Assembly: GCA_025352995.1 (NCBI GenBank)
Contig: JANXRN010000374.1
Coordinates: 1 to 37,870, forward strand
DNA length: 37,870 bases
Direction of reading: 5' to 3'
From: Acetobacteraceae bacterium
Lineage (GTDB): Bacteria; Pseudomonadota; Alphaproteobacteria; Acetobacterales; Acetobacteraceae
Part shown: one piece after another, positions 16,206 to 24,716 of the stretch
Position numbering within the stretch: the first letter of the stretch is position 1
How the letters are laid out: each line of letters starts with the position of its first letter
Translations under genes and position numbers: made by a program
The notes under the pieces: generated by a model
Databases searched by the model: none
What the model was told of the DNA's origin: nothing
What the model saw: only the letters and a program-made list of their open reading frames with translations

Positions 16206-17408
16206 ATGAACGCAGACATGCTCGCCGACATCGCCCAGGACCATGCCGAATTGACCGCGATCCGCCGCGACATCCACGCCCATCCGGAACTTGGTCTGGA
16301 AGAAGTGCGGACGGCGGCTTTGGTGGCGGCCAAACTGCGCGAATGGGGGGTGGAAGTGACCGAGCAGGTTGGCGTCACCGGAATCGTCGGCGTCATTCGT
16401 GGCACCCGCCCGGTAGGGCCAAGCAATCGCGAACGCGCCATCGGGCTGCGCGCGGACATGGATGCGCTGGCGATCATTGAACAGACCGGGGTGCCTTATG
16501 CCTCGGAAAACCCTGGCGTGATGCATGCTTGCGGACATGACGGCCACACCACGATGCTGCTGGGGGCCGCGAAATATCTGGCCCGCAACCGGGATTTCGC
16601 CGGCACGGTCAATTTGATCTTCCAGCCTGCCGAGGAAGGGCGCGGCGGCGCGCTGGCGATGTTGAAGGACGGGTTATTCGATCGTTTCCCGTGCGACGCG
16701 ATTTACGGCATGCATAACTCGCCCGGGCAAACGGTCGGCACTTTTGCCATCCGCAAAGGCCCGATGCTGGCCGCTGCCGGTAGTTGGAAAGTGATATTTC
16801 ACGGCACAGGCGGGCATGGCGGGGCAACGCCGCATCTGGCGACCGATGTCAGCATTGCCCAGGCGCAATTTATCTTGGCGTTGCAAACTGTGGTCAGCCG
16901 CAACGTGCCACCGATTGAAACAGCGGTGATCAGCGTTGGCTCAATCCATGGCGGATCGAACCAGGCGTCGAACGTCATGCCGGCGGACATCGAAATCACC
17001 GGCACCATGCGCGCCTATAACAAGTCCGTCATGGAAACCATCGGCACGCGGTTGCGCGCCATCGCCCAGGCCACCGCCGATTGCAATCAGGTGCGCGCTG
17101 AGGTCACCACCGATTGGGGCTTCACCCCGTTGATCAACCGCGCTGAACAAACCGACATTGCCATCGAAGCCGCCACCGCCACGGTCGGCAGTGATGCCGT
17201 AGAACCCAACGTCCCGCCGATCACAGCGGGCGAGGATTTCGCCTATATGATGGAACAGCGGCCCGGCGCCTTTATGTTCATCGGCAACGGCCGTGCGCCG
17301 GACGGCAAAGTGCATCAGGTGCACACCCCGCTGTTTGATTTCAACGACGCAGCGATCCCCTATGGCGTGGCCTACTGGGCGCAGCTTGTGCAGCAAGAAC
17401 TCGGCTAA
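16206..17408 (+). CDS. M20-family amidohydrolase, copy 1
   Basis: A 400-residue metallo-amidohydrolase of the M20D (hippuricase/IAA-amino-acid hydrolase) type. Metal ligands are visible: Cys109 and His111 in HACGHDGHT, Glu143-Glu144 in QPAEEGRGG, His170 in YGMHN and His370 or His373 in VHQVHTP. A lid domain (about residues 185-300) contains GTGGHGGATPH. Such enzymes cleave N-acyl or N-aryl amino acids to free amino acid and acid. The start at 16206 is taken because the two paralogues begin the same way; a longer reading would start inside the repeat element. It is followed 13 bases later by copy 2. The active-site loop reads ALAIIEQTG, whereas copies 2 and 3 have ALAIPEQTG. Confidence 0.9.
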   Translation: MNADMLADIAQDHAELTAIRRDIHAHPELGLEEVRTAALVAAKLREWGVEVTEQVGVTGIVGVIRGTRPVGPSNRERAIGLRADMDALAIIEQTGVPYASENPGVMHACGHDGHTTMLLGAAKYLARNRDFAGTVNLIFQPAEEGRGGALAMLKDGLFDRFPCDAIYGMHNSPGQTVGTFAIRKGPMLAAAGSWKVIFHGTGGHGGATPHLATDVSIAQAQFILALQTVVSRNVPPIETAVISVGSIHGGSNQASNVMPADIEITGTMRAYNKSVMETIGTRLRAIAQATADCNQVRAEVTTDWGFTPLINRAEQTDIAIEAATATVGSDAVEPNVPPITAGEDFAYMMEQRPGAFMFIGNGRAPDGKVHQVHTPLFDFNDAAIPYGVAYWAQLVQQELG

Positions 17409-17421
17409 AAAGGAAAATCCC

Positions 17422-18630
17422 ATGAACGCCACCGACATGCTTGCCGACATCCGCACCGACCATGACGAACTCACCGCGATCCGCCGCGACATTCACGCCC
17501 ACCCCGAAATGGGGTTGGAGGAAGTTCGCACCGCCGCCTTGGTTGCGGCGAAACTGCGCGAATGGGGGGTGGAGGTCACCGAGGGCGTCGGGATCACCGG
17601 CGTTGTCGGCGTGATCCGTGGCACGCGGCCGGTGGGGCCGTCCAACCGCGAACGCGCCATCGGGCTGCGCGCGGATATGGATGCGCTGGCGATCCCGGAA
17701 CAGACCGGGGTGGAATATGCCTCGCAAAACGCCGGCGTCATGCATGCGTGTGGGCATGACGGGCACACAACGATGCTGCTGGGGGCCGCGAAATATTTGT
17801 CGCGCAATCGCGATTTTGCCGGCACGGTAAATTTAATTTTCCAGCCCGCCGAAGAAGGCCGCGGCGGTGCGGTGAAGATGCTGGAAGACGGGCTGTTCGA
17901 TCGTTTCCCGTGCGATGCGATTTACGGCATGCACAACATGCCGGGCTACCAGGTCGGCAAGTTCGCCATCCGCACCGGCCCGATGCTGGCGGGAACCGGG
18001 GTGTGGAAAGTGACCTTCCACGGCACGGGCGGGCATGGCGGGGCGTATCCGCATAAGGCGACCGATGTCAGCATAGCGGCCGCCCAGTTCATCATGGCGG
18101 TGCAGACGGTGGTCAGCCGCAATGTCTCACCACTGGAAACCGCAGTGATCAGCGTCGGCTCCATCCATGGCGGATCGAACCAGTCCCCCAACGTGATGCC
18201 GGCCGACATGGAAATCACCGGCACGATGCGGGCATTCGATAAATCGGTGATGGCGATCATCGACCAGCGTTTGCCGGCTTTGGCCAACGCGATGGCAATG
18301 GCGGTGGGCTGCACGGCGGACGTTACGATGCGCTGGGGCACTACACCTTTGGTCAACGCGCCCGACCAAACCGACCAATGCGTGGCCGCAGCCCAGGCGC
18401 TGGTCGGGCCGGCTTCGGTGAACGCCAACGCGGCCGCCAGCACGGGGGGCGAGGATTTCGCCTTCATGATGGAACAACGCCCAGGCGCGATGGTCTTGAT
18501 CGGCAACGGGGTGAATGCGGACGGCCCAACCCATCAGGTCCATACCCCGCATTATAATTTCAACGATGACATCATTCCGCACGGCGTCGCCTTCTGGGCG
18601 CAGATCGTGCAACAGGAATTAGCGAGTTAA
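17422..18630 (+). CDS. M20-family amidohydrolase, copy 2
   Basis: A 402-residue paralogue of the preceding gene, very similar over the full length, especially the catalytic half (HACGHDGHTTMLLGAAKYL and QPAEEGRGG are unchanged). The lid has GTGGHGGAYPH and the last ligand region reads HQVHTPHYNFND. All metal ligands are present, so it should be active. AGGA is placed nine bases before the ATG. The lid segment around residues 275-330 (MAMAVGCTADVTMRWGTTPL) differs most from copy 1, which suggests a different acyl group or amino acid is accepted. A solute-binding protein gene follows 33 bases later. Confidence 0.9.
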   Translation: MNATDMLADIRTDHDELTAIRRDIHAHPEMGLEEVRTAALVAAKLREWGVEVTEGVGITGVVGVIRGTRPVGPSNRERAIGLRADMDALAIPEQTGVEYASQNAGVMHACGHDGHTTMLLGAAKYLSRNRDFAGTVNLIFQPAEEGRGGAVKMLEDGLFDRFPCDAIYGMHNMPGYQVGKFAIRTGPMLAGTGVWKVTFHGTGGHGGAYPHKATDVSIAAAQFIMAVQTVVSRNVSPLETAVISVGSIHGGSNQSPNVMPADMEITGTMRAFDKSVMAIIDQRLPALANAMAMAVGCTADVTMRWGTTPLVNAPDQTDQCVAAAQALVGPASVNANAAASTGGEDFAFMMEQRPGAMVLIGNGVNADGPTHQVHTPHYNFNDDIIPHGVAFWAQIVQQELAS

Positions 18631-18663
18631 CTGGCGAGCTAAGCTCAGCCTCAGGGGGAAACA

Positions 18664-20250
18664 ATGACAAAAAAATCAGGATTGCGGCGGCGCACGCTGC
18701 TGCAAGGCGCGGCGGCGGCCGCGTTGGCGATGCCGGCAATTGCCCAGGACACGCGGGCGCGGACCTTGCGGCTGATCCCGTCGGCCAACCTGTCCTTCAT
18801 CGACCCGACCATCACCACCGCCGGCGTATCGATCAATCACGGCTTTGCGGTGTTTGACTGCCTCTACGGGATCGATGCGCAAAACCAACCGCACCCGCAA
18901 ATGGTCGAAGGCCATACGGTATCGGACGACAAGCTGACCTGGCGTTTCACCTTGCGCCCCGGCCTCAAATTCCATGATGGGGAGCCAGTGCGCGGGCGCG
19001 ACTGCATCGCCAGCATCAAGCGCTGGTCAGCACGCGATAGTTTCGGCCAGGCGCTCGCCGGCTTTACCGACCGGATGGACGCGCCCGACGACCGAACCTT
19101 CCGCATCATCCTCAAGCGGCCAATGGGGGTGGTGATCGAAGCGCTCGCCCATGCCGGACCGATCCCGCTTTTCATCATGCCCGAACGGCTGGCCGCAACC
19201 GATCCGTTCAAGCAGGTAACGGAAATGGTCGGCTCCGGCCCGTTCAAGTTCCTCGCCAACGAATTCGTCTCCGGCAGCCGCGTGGCATATGCCCGCAACG
19301 AGGCGTACGTGCCGCGCGATGAGCCATCCAACTGGCTCGCCGGCGGCAAGCGGGCCTATTTCGATCGCATTGAATGGACTGTGATCCCCGATCAGGCGAC
19401 GGCGGCGGCGGCACTCAGCAAGGGCGAGGTGGATTGGTACGAAGTCGCCCTGCTCGATCTGGTGCCGCAGCTCAGCAAAAATCCCAATCTGGTCGTGCGC
19501 GATTCAAGCCCGTTCGGGCTCGAGTCAATTGCGCGCTTCAACTTCCTGCATCCGCCGTTCAATAATCCGGCGATCCGCCGGGTGGTGCGCGACGCGGTGA
19601 ACCAGGTCGACTACATGCGGGCGATCCATGGCGATGATAACGGCTTCACCGAATGCCACGCGATGTTCCTCTGCGGCCTGCCGGGGGTGACCGACTATGG
19701 CCTGAAAACCCCAAAGGACCTCCCCACGCTGCGCGCCGAACTCAAAGCTGCCGGCTATAATGGCGAGAAGGTGGTGATCATCAATCCCACCGATTACAGC
19801 TTCATTTCGAGCCAAGGCCAGCTGACCGCCGACCTGCTCGGCAAGATCGGCTTCAATGTCGATCTGCTCGACATGGATTTCGGCACCTTGCTCCAACGGC
19901 GCAACTCCAAGGCCACCCCCGACAAAGGCGGCTGGAGCATGTTCCATACCAGTGCGGCGGCACTCACGGTGTCCAATCCGGCAGAAAACTACAACACCCG
20001 CGGCCCGGCCGAGGGCGGCTGGGCGGGCTGGTATGTCAGCGCAGAAGCCGAAAAACACGCCGAAGCCTGGATGGCCGCAAGCGATCCGGCCGCGCGCCAG
20101 GTAGCCTTCGATGCCGCACAGCGCACCGCCTTCGATGAAGTGCCGTACGTGCCGCTCGGCTTCTGGAAACCCAAAACCGCTTACCGGCGCGATCTGATCG
20201 ACATGATCCATACCGGCTACGCCTTGTTCTGGAACGTCCGCCGCGCCTGA
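18664..20250 (+). CDS. ABC transporter substrate-binding protein, family 5 (peptide type)
   Basis: A 528-residue periplasmic binding protein of the DppA/OppA family. It begins with a probable Tat signal, RRRTLLQG at residues 8-15, then an alanine-rich core and a cleavage site after AIA (residue 27). Family landmarks follow: KLTWRFTLRPGLKFHDGEPV, then VGSGPFKF and a long family-5 body ending with FWKPKTAYR. These proteins bind di- or oligopeptides, or other amide-containing ligands, for an ABC importer. No permease or ATPase gene is present in the window, so it either works with components encoded elsewhere or moved without them. Its place between amidohydrolase genes suggests that it delivers their amide substrates. 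Confidence 0.9.
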   Translation: MTKKSGLRRRTLLQGAAAAALAMPAIAQDTRARTLRLIPSANLSFIDPTITTAGVSINHGFAVFDCLYGIDAQNQPHPQMVEGHTVSDDKLTWRFTLRPGLKFHDGEPVRGRDCIASIKRWSARDSFGQALAGFTDRMDAPDDRTFRIILKRPMGVVIEALAHAGPIPLFIMPERLAATDPFKQVTEMVGSGPFKFLANEFVSGSRVAYARNEAYVPRDEPSNWLAGGKRAYFDRIEWTVIPDQATAAAALSKGEVDWYEVALLDLVPQLSKNPNLVVRDSSPFGLESIARFNFLHPPFNNPAIRRVVRDAVNQVDYMRAIHGDDNGFTECHAMFLCGLPGVTDYGLKTPKDLPTLRAELKAAGYNGEKVVIINPTDYSFISSQGQLTADLLGKIGFNVDLLDMDFGTLLQRRNSKATPDKGGWSMFHTSAAALTVSNPAENYNTRGPAEGGWAGWYVSAEAEKHAEAWMAASDPAARQVAFDAAQRTAFDEVPYVPLGFWKPKTAYRRDLIDMIHTGYALFWNVRRA

Positions 20251-20261
20251 GGGAGATTGAA

Positions 20262-21413
20262 ATGGCCAAGAACCACATCGCCGGCACCGTCGCGCCGGGC
20301 TTCGAAAATGTCCGCGACGCCTTCATCGAAAATTTCAGCCGCGAGGGCGATGACCGCGAAATCGGCGCAGCCCTCGCGGTCTATGTGCACGGGCGCTGCG
20401 TCGTCGATCTCTGGGGCGGGCATCGCGACGCCGCCGAAAGCGAACCCTGGGCGCGCGACACGCTGGTCAATGTCTGGTCAGCAACCAAGGGCGTGACCGC
20501 GATCGCGCTCGCCATGCTGGTGGATCAAGGCCGGCTGAGCTACGACGACAAGGTGGCGCAGCATTGGCCGGGCTTCGCCGCCGCTGGCAAGGCGGACATC
20601 ACCGTCGGGCAACTTGTTTCCCACCAGGGCGGGCTGAACGGCTTTGACGTCCCGGCCAAAACCGAAGATTTGTTCGACTGGTCGCTCTCCACCCGCCGGC
20701 TCGCCGCCCAGTCGCCAGCCTGGGTGCCCGGCACCGCCGCATCCTATCACGCCATCACCTTCGGCTTCCTGGCCGGCGAACTGGTGCGCCGCATCAGCGG
20801 GCAAGATGTCGGCGGCTTCATCCGCGATGCGCTGGCGGGACCGCTCGGCGCGGATTTCCATGTCGGACTGCCGCTCGCGCATGATTGGCGGGTGGCGGAA
20901 ATGATCGGGCCCAACGTCGCCGGCGGATCGGCCGCCATCGGCGCTGGGCAACCGGCGGTCGCCATGCGGGCCGTGGGGAACCCAAGGCTCGATGCCACCG
21001 CGCCCAACCGCCGCGACTGGCGGGCCGCGCAAATCCCGGCGGCCAACGGGCAATCCTCGGCGCACGGGCTCGGCCGCATCTACGCCGCCATTGCCAATGG
21101 CGGGGTGCTCGATGGCATCAAAATCATCTCCCCCGCCGGCATCGATCGGCTGCGCGCGATGCGCTATCCCGGCCCTGACATGCTGCTCGGCCCGCGCCCC
21201 TGGGCGGCCGGGGTCTCGCTCAACATGGCGACGAACTGGGGACCGCACCCCGAAACCTTCGGCCATTCCGGCTGGGGTGGCGCTTACGGCTGCGCCAATG
21301 TCGAACGCAGCGTGGCAATCGGCTACGTGATGAACCGGATGAGCGGCAGCCTGATCGGCAACCTACGCAGCAGCAGCCTTGCCGCTGCAGTCTTCGCCGC
21401 AATAGACCGCTAA
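20262..21413 (+). CDS. Beta-lactamase-fold serine hydrolase (EstB-like)
   Basis: A 383-residue serine hydrolase of the class C beta-lactamase/esterase family. The nucleophile motif SxxK is SATK at residues 73-76 in NVWSATKGVTAIA, and the second-motif tyrosine is Tyr162 in SYHAITFGFLAGELV. A later HSGWGGAYG replaces the KTG box, as in EstB-type esterases. No signal peptide is seen, so it is probably cytoplasmic and an esterase or amidase rather than a resistance beta-lactamase. It lies 11 bases after the binding-protein gene and 20 bases before the third amidohydrolase, in an apparent five-gene operon. Confidence 0.86.
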   Translation: MAKNHIAGTVAPGFENVRDAFIENFSREGDDREIGAALAVYVHGRCVVDLWGGHRDAAESEPWARDTLVNVWSATKGVTAIALAMLVDQGRLSYDDKVAQHWPGFAAAGKADITVGQLVSHQGGLNGFDVPAKTEDLFDWSLSTRRLAAQSPAWVPGTAASYHAITFGFLAGELVRRISGQDVGGFIRDALAGPLGADFHVGLPLAHDWRVAEMIGPNVAGGSAAIGAGQPAVAMRAVGNPRLDATAPNRRDWRAAQIPAANGQSSAHGLGRIYAAIANGGVLDGIKIISPAGIDRLRAMRYPGPDMLLGPRPWAAGVSLNMATNWGPHPETFGHSGWGGAYGCANVERSVAIGYVMNRMSGSLIGNLRSSSLAAAVFAAIDR

Positions 21414-21433
21414 CGCGCTTTCCAGGAGCCACC

Positions 21434-22642
21434 ATGACCCTCGCCCACATCATCGCCGACATCGAACAAAATGATCACGCCGAACTAACCGCCATCCGCC
21501 AGGACATCCACGCCCATCCGGAAATGGGGCTCGAAGAAGTCCGCACCGCAGCTTTGGTCGCCGCCAAGCTGCGCGAATGGGGGATCGAGGTCACCGAAGG
21601 CGTCGGCGGCACCGGCGTCGTCGGCGTCGTGCGTGGCACCAAACCAGTCGGCGCCTCCAACCGCAGCAGCGCCATCGGCCTGCGCGCCGATATGGACGCC
21701 CTCGCCATCCCCGAACAAACCGGCGTGCCCTATGCCTCGCAAAACCCCGGCGTGATGCACGCCTGCGGACATGACGGGCACACCACCATGCTGCTCGGCG
21801 CGGCCAAATACCTCGCCCGCAATCGCGACTTCGCCGGCACCGTCAACCTGATCTTCCAACCCGCCGAAGAAGGCCGCGGTGGCGCCATCAACATGCTGAA
21901 CGACAAACTGTTCGACCGCTTCCCGTGCGACGCGATCTACGGCTTGCACAACATGCCGGGCTACGAACAAGGCAAATTCGCCATCCGCAAAGGCCCGATG
22001 ATGGCCGGCGGTGGCAAATGGCGCGTCGTCTTCCGCGGCACCGGCGGCCACGGCGGCGCCACCCCGCATAAAGCCACCGACGTCACCATCGCCCTCGCCC
22101 AATACATCATGGCGCTGCAAACCGTCGTCAGCCGCAATATCTCGCCGCTCGAAACCGCCGTCATCAGCGTCGGGTCCATCCACGGCGGCTCAAACCAATC
22201 CTCCAACGTCATGCCGTCCGAAGTCGAAGTCACCGGCACCATGCGGCACTACACCGCGGAAACCAAAGATATCATCGACCGCCGCATGTCCGACCTCGCC
22301 CACGCCATGGCCGCCGCCAACGGATGCACCGCAGAAATCGAAATGGGCTGGTTCGCCACCCCCCTGTCCAACGCATCCGACCAAACCGACATCGCCATCA
22401 GCGCCGCCCAAACCCTCGTCGGCAGCCCCAATGTCACCACCGCCAACCAAACCACCGGCGGTGAAGACTTCGCCTACATGATGGAACAACGCCCCGGAGC
22501 CTTCATCTTCCTCGGCAACGGCGTCACCTCCGCCGACGGCAAAATCCACCAAGTCCATACCCCACACTACAACTTCAACGACGCCATCATCCCCACCGGC
22601 GCTGCATACTGGGTCAGCGTCGTGCAGCAGGAGTTGGGGTAG
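21434..22642 (+). CDS. M20-family amidohydrolase, copy 3
   Basis: A 402-residue third paralogue, with the same ligands (HACGHDGHT, QPAEEGRGG, YGLHN, HQVHTPHYNFND). Its codons favour C at the third position more strongly than copies 1 and 2, so it is not a very recent copy. The stop codon TAG is contributed by the palindromic element that begins at 22639. AGGAG lies seven bases before the ATG. Position at the end of the run and the shared N-terminal half point to tandem duplication with later divergence of the lid region. Confidence 0.9.
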   Translation: MTLAHIIADIEQNDHAELTAIRQDIHAHPEMGLEEVRTAALVAAKLREWGIEVTEGVGGTGVVGVVRGTKPVGASNRSSAIGLRADMDALAIPEQTGVPYASQNPGVMHACGHDGHTTMLLGAAKYLARNRDFAGTVNLIFQPAEEGRGGAINMLNDKLFDRFPCDAIYGLHNMPGYEQGKFAIRKGPMMAGGGKWRVVFRGTGGHGGATPHKATDVTIALAQYIMALQTVVSRNISPLETAVISVGSIHGGSNQSSNVMPSEVEVTGTMRHYTAETKDIIDRRMSDLAHAMAAANGCTAEIEMGWFATPLSNASDQTDIAISAAQTLVGSPNVTTANQTTGGEDFAYMMEQRPGAFIFLGNGVTSADGKIHQVHTPHYNFNDAIIPTGAAYWVSVVQQELG

Positions 22643-22820
22643 GGTTCGGAAGGCAAGCAAGCAAGGCGCTGGGGCGCTGCCCCCTCGACCCCCGCCGGGG
22701 TGGGACCCCGGACCCCTATCCTAAGAAAGCGACTTACCCTTAAAGGGTTTGGCGTCCAGGGACCTTCCCTGGCGGGGTCTGGGGCAGCGCCCCAGCGCTT
22801 GCTTGCCTTCCGAACCCTAC
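22639..22820. repeat. Large imperfect inverted repeat with GTAGGG ends
   Basis: Left arm from GTAGGGTTCGGAAGGCAAGC (22639) pairs with the right arm ending GCTTGCCTTCCGAACCCTAC (22820). The outer 40 bases match except for a 5-base insertion in the left arm. Pairing continues inward through CGCTGCCCC and GACCCC/GGGGTC segments, giving arms of about 75 bases. Internal palindromes include CCAGGGA(2)TCCCTGG at about 22756-22772 and ACCCTTAAAGGGT near 22737-22749. It fills the gap between the convergent amidohydrolase copy 3 and metF genes and provides the TAG stop of each. Confidence 0.85.
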
Positions 22821-23755
22821 CCAACACCCGCAGCCCGAGGCCGGACCCCAAGGATGTGGGCGATGGCGTTGGTTAGGTCGGGTCGGTTGAGGGTATAGAA
22901 GTGGAATTCGTCGATGCCGTTGGCTTGCAGTTGGCGGACTTGTTCGGCGGCGACGACGGCGGCGATCATGCGGCGGATTTCGACGTCATCTTCGACGCCG
23001 TCGAAGTATGCGCCGAGCCAGGCGGGGACATGGACGCCGGAGGTCGCGGAGAATTTAACGATCTGGGTGTAGTTGGACACGGGCATGATGCCGGGGACGA
23101 TGGGGGCGGTTATGCCGGCGGCGAGTGCGAGGTCGAGGAAGCGGAGGAAGGTTGCGTTATCGAAGAAGTAGTTGGTGATGGCGCGGGTGGCACCGGCGTC
23201 GAGTTTGCGTTTGAGCACTTCGAGGTCGGCGAGCGGGCTTGCAGCGGTTGGGTGGATTTCCGGGTAGGCGGCGACGGAGATTTCGAAGGGGGCCACTTTA
23301 GCCAGGCCGGCGACGAGGTCGGACGCGTAGGCGTAGCCTTGTGGGTGGGGGATATAGGGTCCGCCGCCGGGGACATCACCGCGGAGGGCGACGATGTGGC
23401 GGATGCCGGCGTCCCAGTAGGCGCGCGCGATGTCGTCGATTTCCCCCCGCGAAGCGCCCACGCAGGTAAGGTGCGCGGCCGGGGTAAGGGTTGTTTCGGT
23501 GACCATTCGGGCGACGGTTGCGTGGGTGCGGGCTTGCGTACTGCCGCCCGCGCCATAGGTAACGGACGCGAAGCGCGGGGCAAGCGGTTCAAGTTTGCGG
23601 ATGCAGGCCCAGAGCTGGGTTTCCAGCGCGTCGGTGCGTGGCGGGAAGAATTCGAACGACAGTTTCGGCGGCGCCTGATCGTGGGCGCGATCGGGCAGCC
23701 GATCGAAGCGTGGGCCGGACAACCAGCGGGCGAGTGTGGGGGATGACGCGTTCAT
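22817..23755 (-). CDS. metF: 5,10-methylenetetrahydrofolate reductase
   Basis: A 312-residue FAD enzyme that reduces methylene-THF to methyl-THF for methionine synthesis. Landmarks: LSFEFFPPRT, whose Glu35 matches the catalytic glutamate of E. coli MetF; FASVTYGAGGST; HLTCVGASR; ALRGD; and NYFFDNATFLRFLD. The last residues (FHFYTLNRPDLTNAIAHILG) are the usual end, and the following VRPRAAGVG tail leads to a TAG that belongs to the palindromic element. It is divergent from mlaA across 181 bases. I saw no convincing SAM or SAH riboswitch in front of it. Confidence 0.94.
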   Translation of the reverse strand: MNASSPTLARWLSGPRFDRLPDRAHDQAPPKLSFEFFPPRTDALETQLWACIRKLEPLAPRFASVTYGAGGSTQARTHATVARMVTETTLTPAAHLTCVGASRGEIDDIARAYWDAGIRHIVALRGDVPGGGPYIPHPQGYAYASDLVAGLAKVAPFEISVAAYPEIHPTAASPLADLEVLKRKLDAGATRAITNYFFDNATFLRFLDLALAAGITAPIVPGIMPVSNYTQIVKFSATSGVHVPAWLGAYFDGVEDDVEIRRMIAAVVAAEQVRQLQANGIDEFHFYTLNRPDLTNAIAHILGVRPRAAGVG

Positions 23756-23936
23756 TGCGCGATATTGGCGATCTTGCGGCCGCGCGCAAGTCTCCCGGCC
23801 GGCGGGTTGGCAGGTAAATTTATTGCAATCTGCCCGCCACTGGAAATTCGGGCGTAAACGTGGTCAGTTCGCTACGATTTCGCCATATGCTTATGCCATT
23901 CATCACCCATGACAGGGTGTATTTCAGAGGCTTTCG
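23756..23936. promoter_or_regulatory. Divergent intergenic region metF / mlaA
   Basis: The 181-base gap must hold promoters for both genes. A small hairpin CACCC(6)GGGTG is seen near 23905-23920, shortly before the mlaA start, and GGCAG/CTGCC boxes flank an AT-rich stretch near 23811-23837. No -35/-10 pair is convincing. Confidence 0.3.
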
Positions 23937-24716
23937 ATGCAGCGCATAGTTCAATCTTTCTCCCAGGCTGTGGTCCTGGTGGCGGCACTGGTGATGGCCG
24001 GGTGCGCGACGGCGCCGCCGGCGGATGATCCTGATGCGGTGGCGGAATTCAAGCAGACCAACGACCCGATTGAGCCGGCGAACCGGGTGGTTTATGCGGT
24101 AAATGACAAGATTGACCAGGTGGTTCTGCGTCCGGTGGCGGTTGGCTATAACTACGTTCTGGCGCCGGGGGTGCGGTCGCACATCCATAATTTGCTGGAT
24201 AATCTTGGCAATCCGGTCACCTTGATGAACGATATGCTGCAGGGCAAACCGCGGCGCGCGGGCGACACGCTGATGCGCCTGGTGCTGAACACCACGATCG
24301 GGGTTGGCGGGTTTTTCGATGTCGCGACCGGCTGGGGATGGCCCGCGCATGATGCCGATCTCGGGATGACATTCGCGGTATGGGGTGCGCCGGAGGGACC
24401 GTATTTGATGCTGCCGATCTTCGGCCCGTCCAATCCGCGTGATGGGATTGGGATGGTGGGTGACATGGCCGCGACGCCGACCGGCTATTTGCCGCATGGG
24501 TTGGAAAATACGGTTTTCGGTTACACCAAGACAGTTGTGGGCGCCGTCGATGCGCGGGCCGGGGTGGTTGACGATCTCGACAAGATCAAGGCCCAGGCGC
24601 TCGACCCGTATGCGACCATTCGCAGCCTGTGGCGCCAGCATCGGCAGTCGCAGATAGACGAGGCGAAGAAGCCCGAGATTCTAACGCAACCTTCGGCATG
24701 GGGCGGTTCAAAATGA
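23937..24716 (+). CDS. mlaA: MlaA (VacJ) outer-membrane lipoprotein
   Basis: A 259-residue lipoprotein. The signal peptide ends in the lipobox VMAGC with the lipidated Cys23. The MlaA core follows: DPIEPANRVVYAVND, then NLLDNLGNPVTLMNDMLQGK, NTTIGVGGFFDVAT and the proline/glycine-rich GPYLMLPIFGPSNPRDGIG. MlaA sits in the outer membrane as a ring and removes mislocalised phospholipids from the outer leaflet, handing them to MlaC. The mlaC gene overlaps its stop (ATGA), so the two are coupled. The inner-membrane MlaFEDB genes are not in the window. The C-terminal extension after about residue 225 is charged and not conserved. Confidence 0.92.
   Translation: MQRIVQSFSQAVVLVAALVMAGCATAPPADDPDAVAEFKQTNDPIEPANRVVYAVNDKIDQVVLRPVAVGYNYVLAPGVRSHIHNLLDNLGNPVTLMNDMLQGKPRRAGDTLMRLVLNTTIGVGGFFDVATGWGWPAHDADLGMTFAVWGAPEGPYLMLPIFGPSNPRDGIGMVGDMAATPTGYLPHGLENTVFGYTKTVVGAVDARAGVVDDLDKIKAQALDPYATIRSLWRQHRQSQIDEAKKPEILTQPSAWGGSK

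Noticed and set aside
20262-21413. Antibiotic-resistance beta-lactamase
   Set aside because: It has the SxxK fold but no signal peptide and no KTG box; an EstB-like esterase or amidase is more likely.
22901-23746. 281-codon plus-strand frame opposite metF
   Set aside because: Glycine/valine/aspartate-rich translation without motifs; metF on the other strand is complete.
23756-23830. SAM or SAH riboswitch before metF
   Set aside because: No recognisable conserved core or pseudoknot pairing could be found by eye in the short leader.
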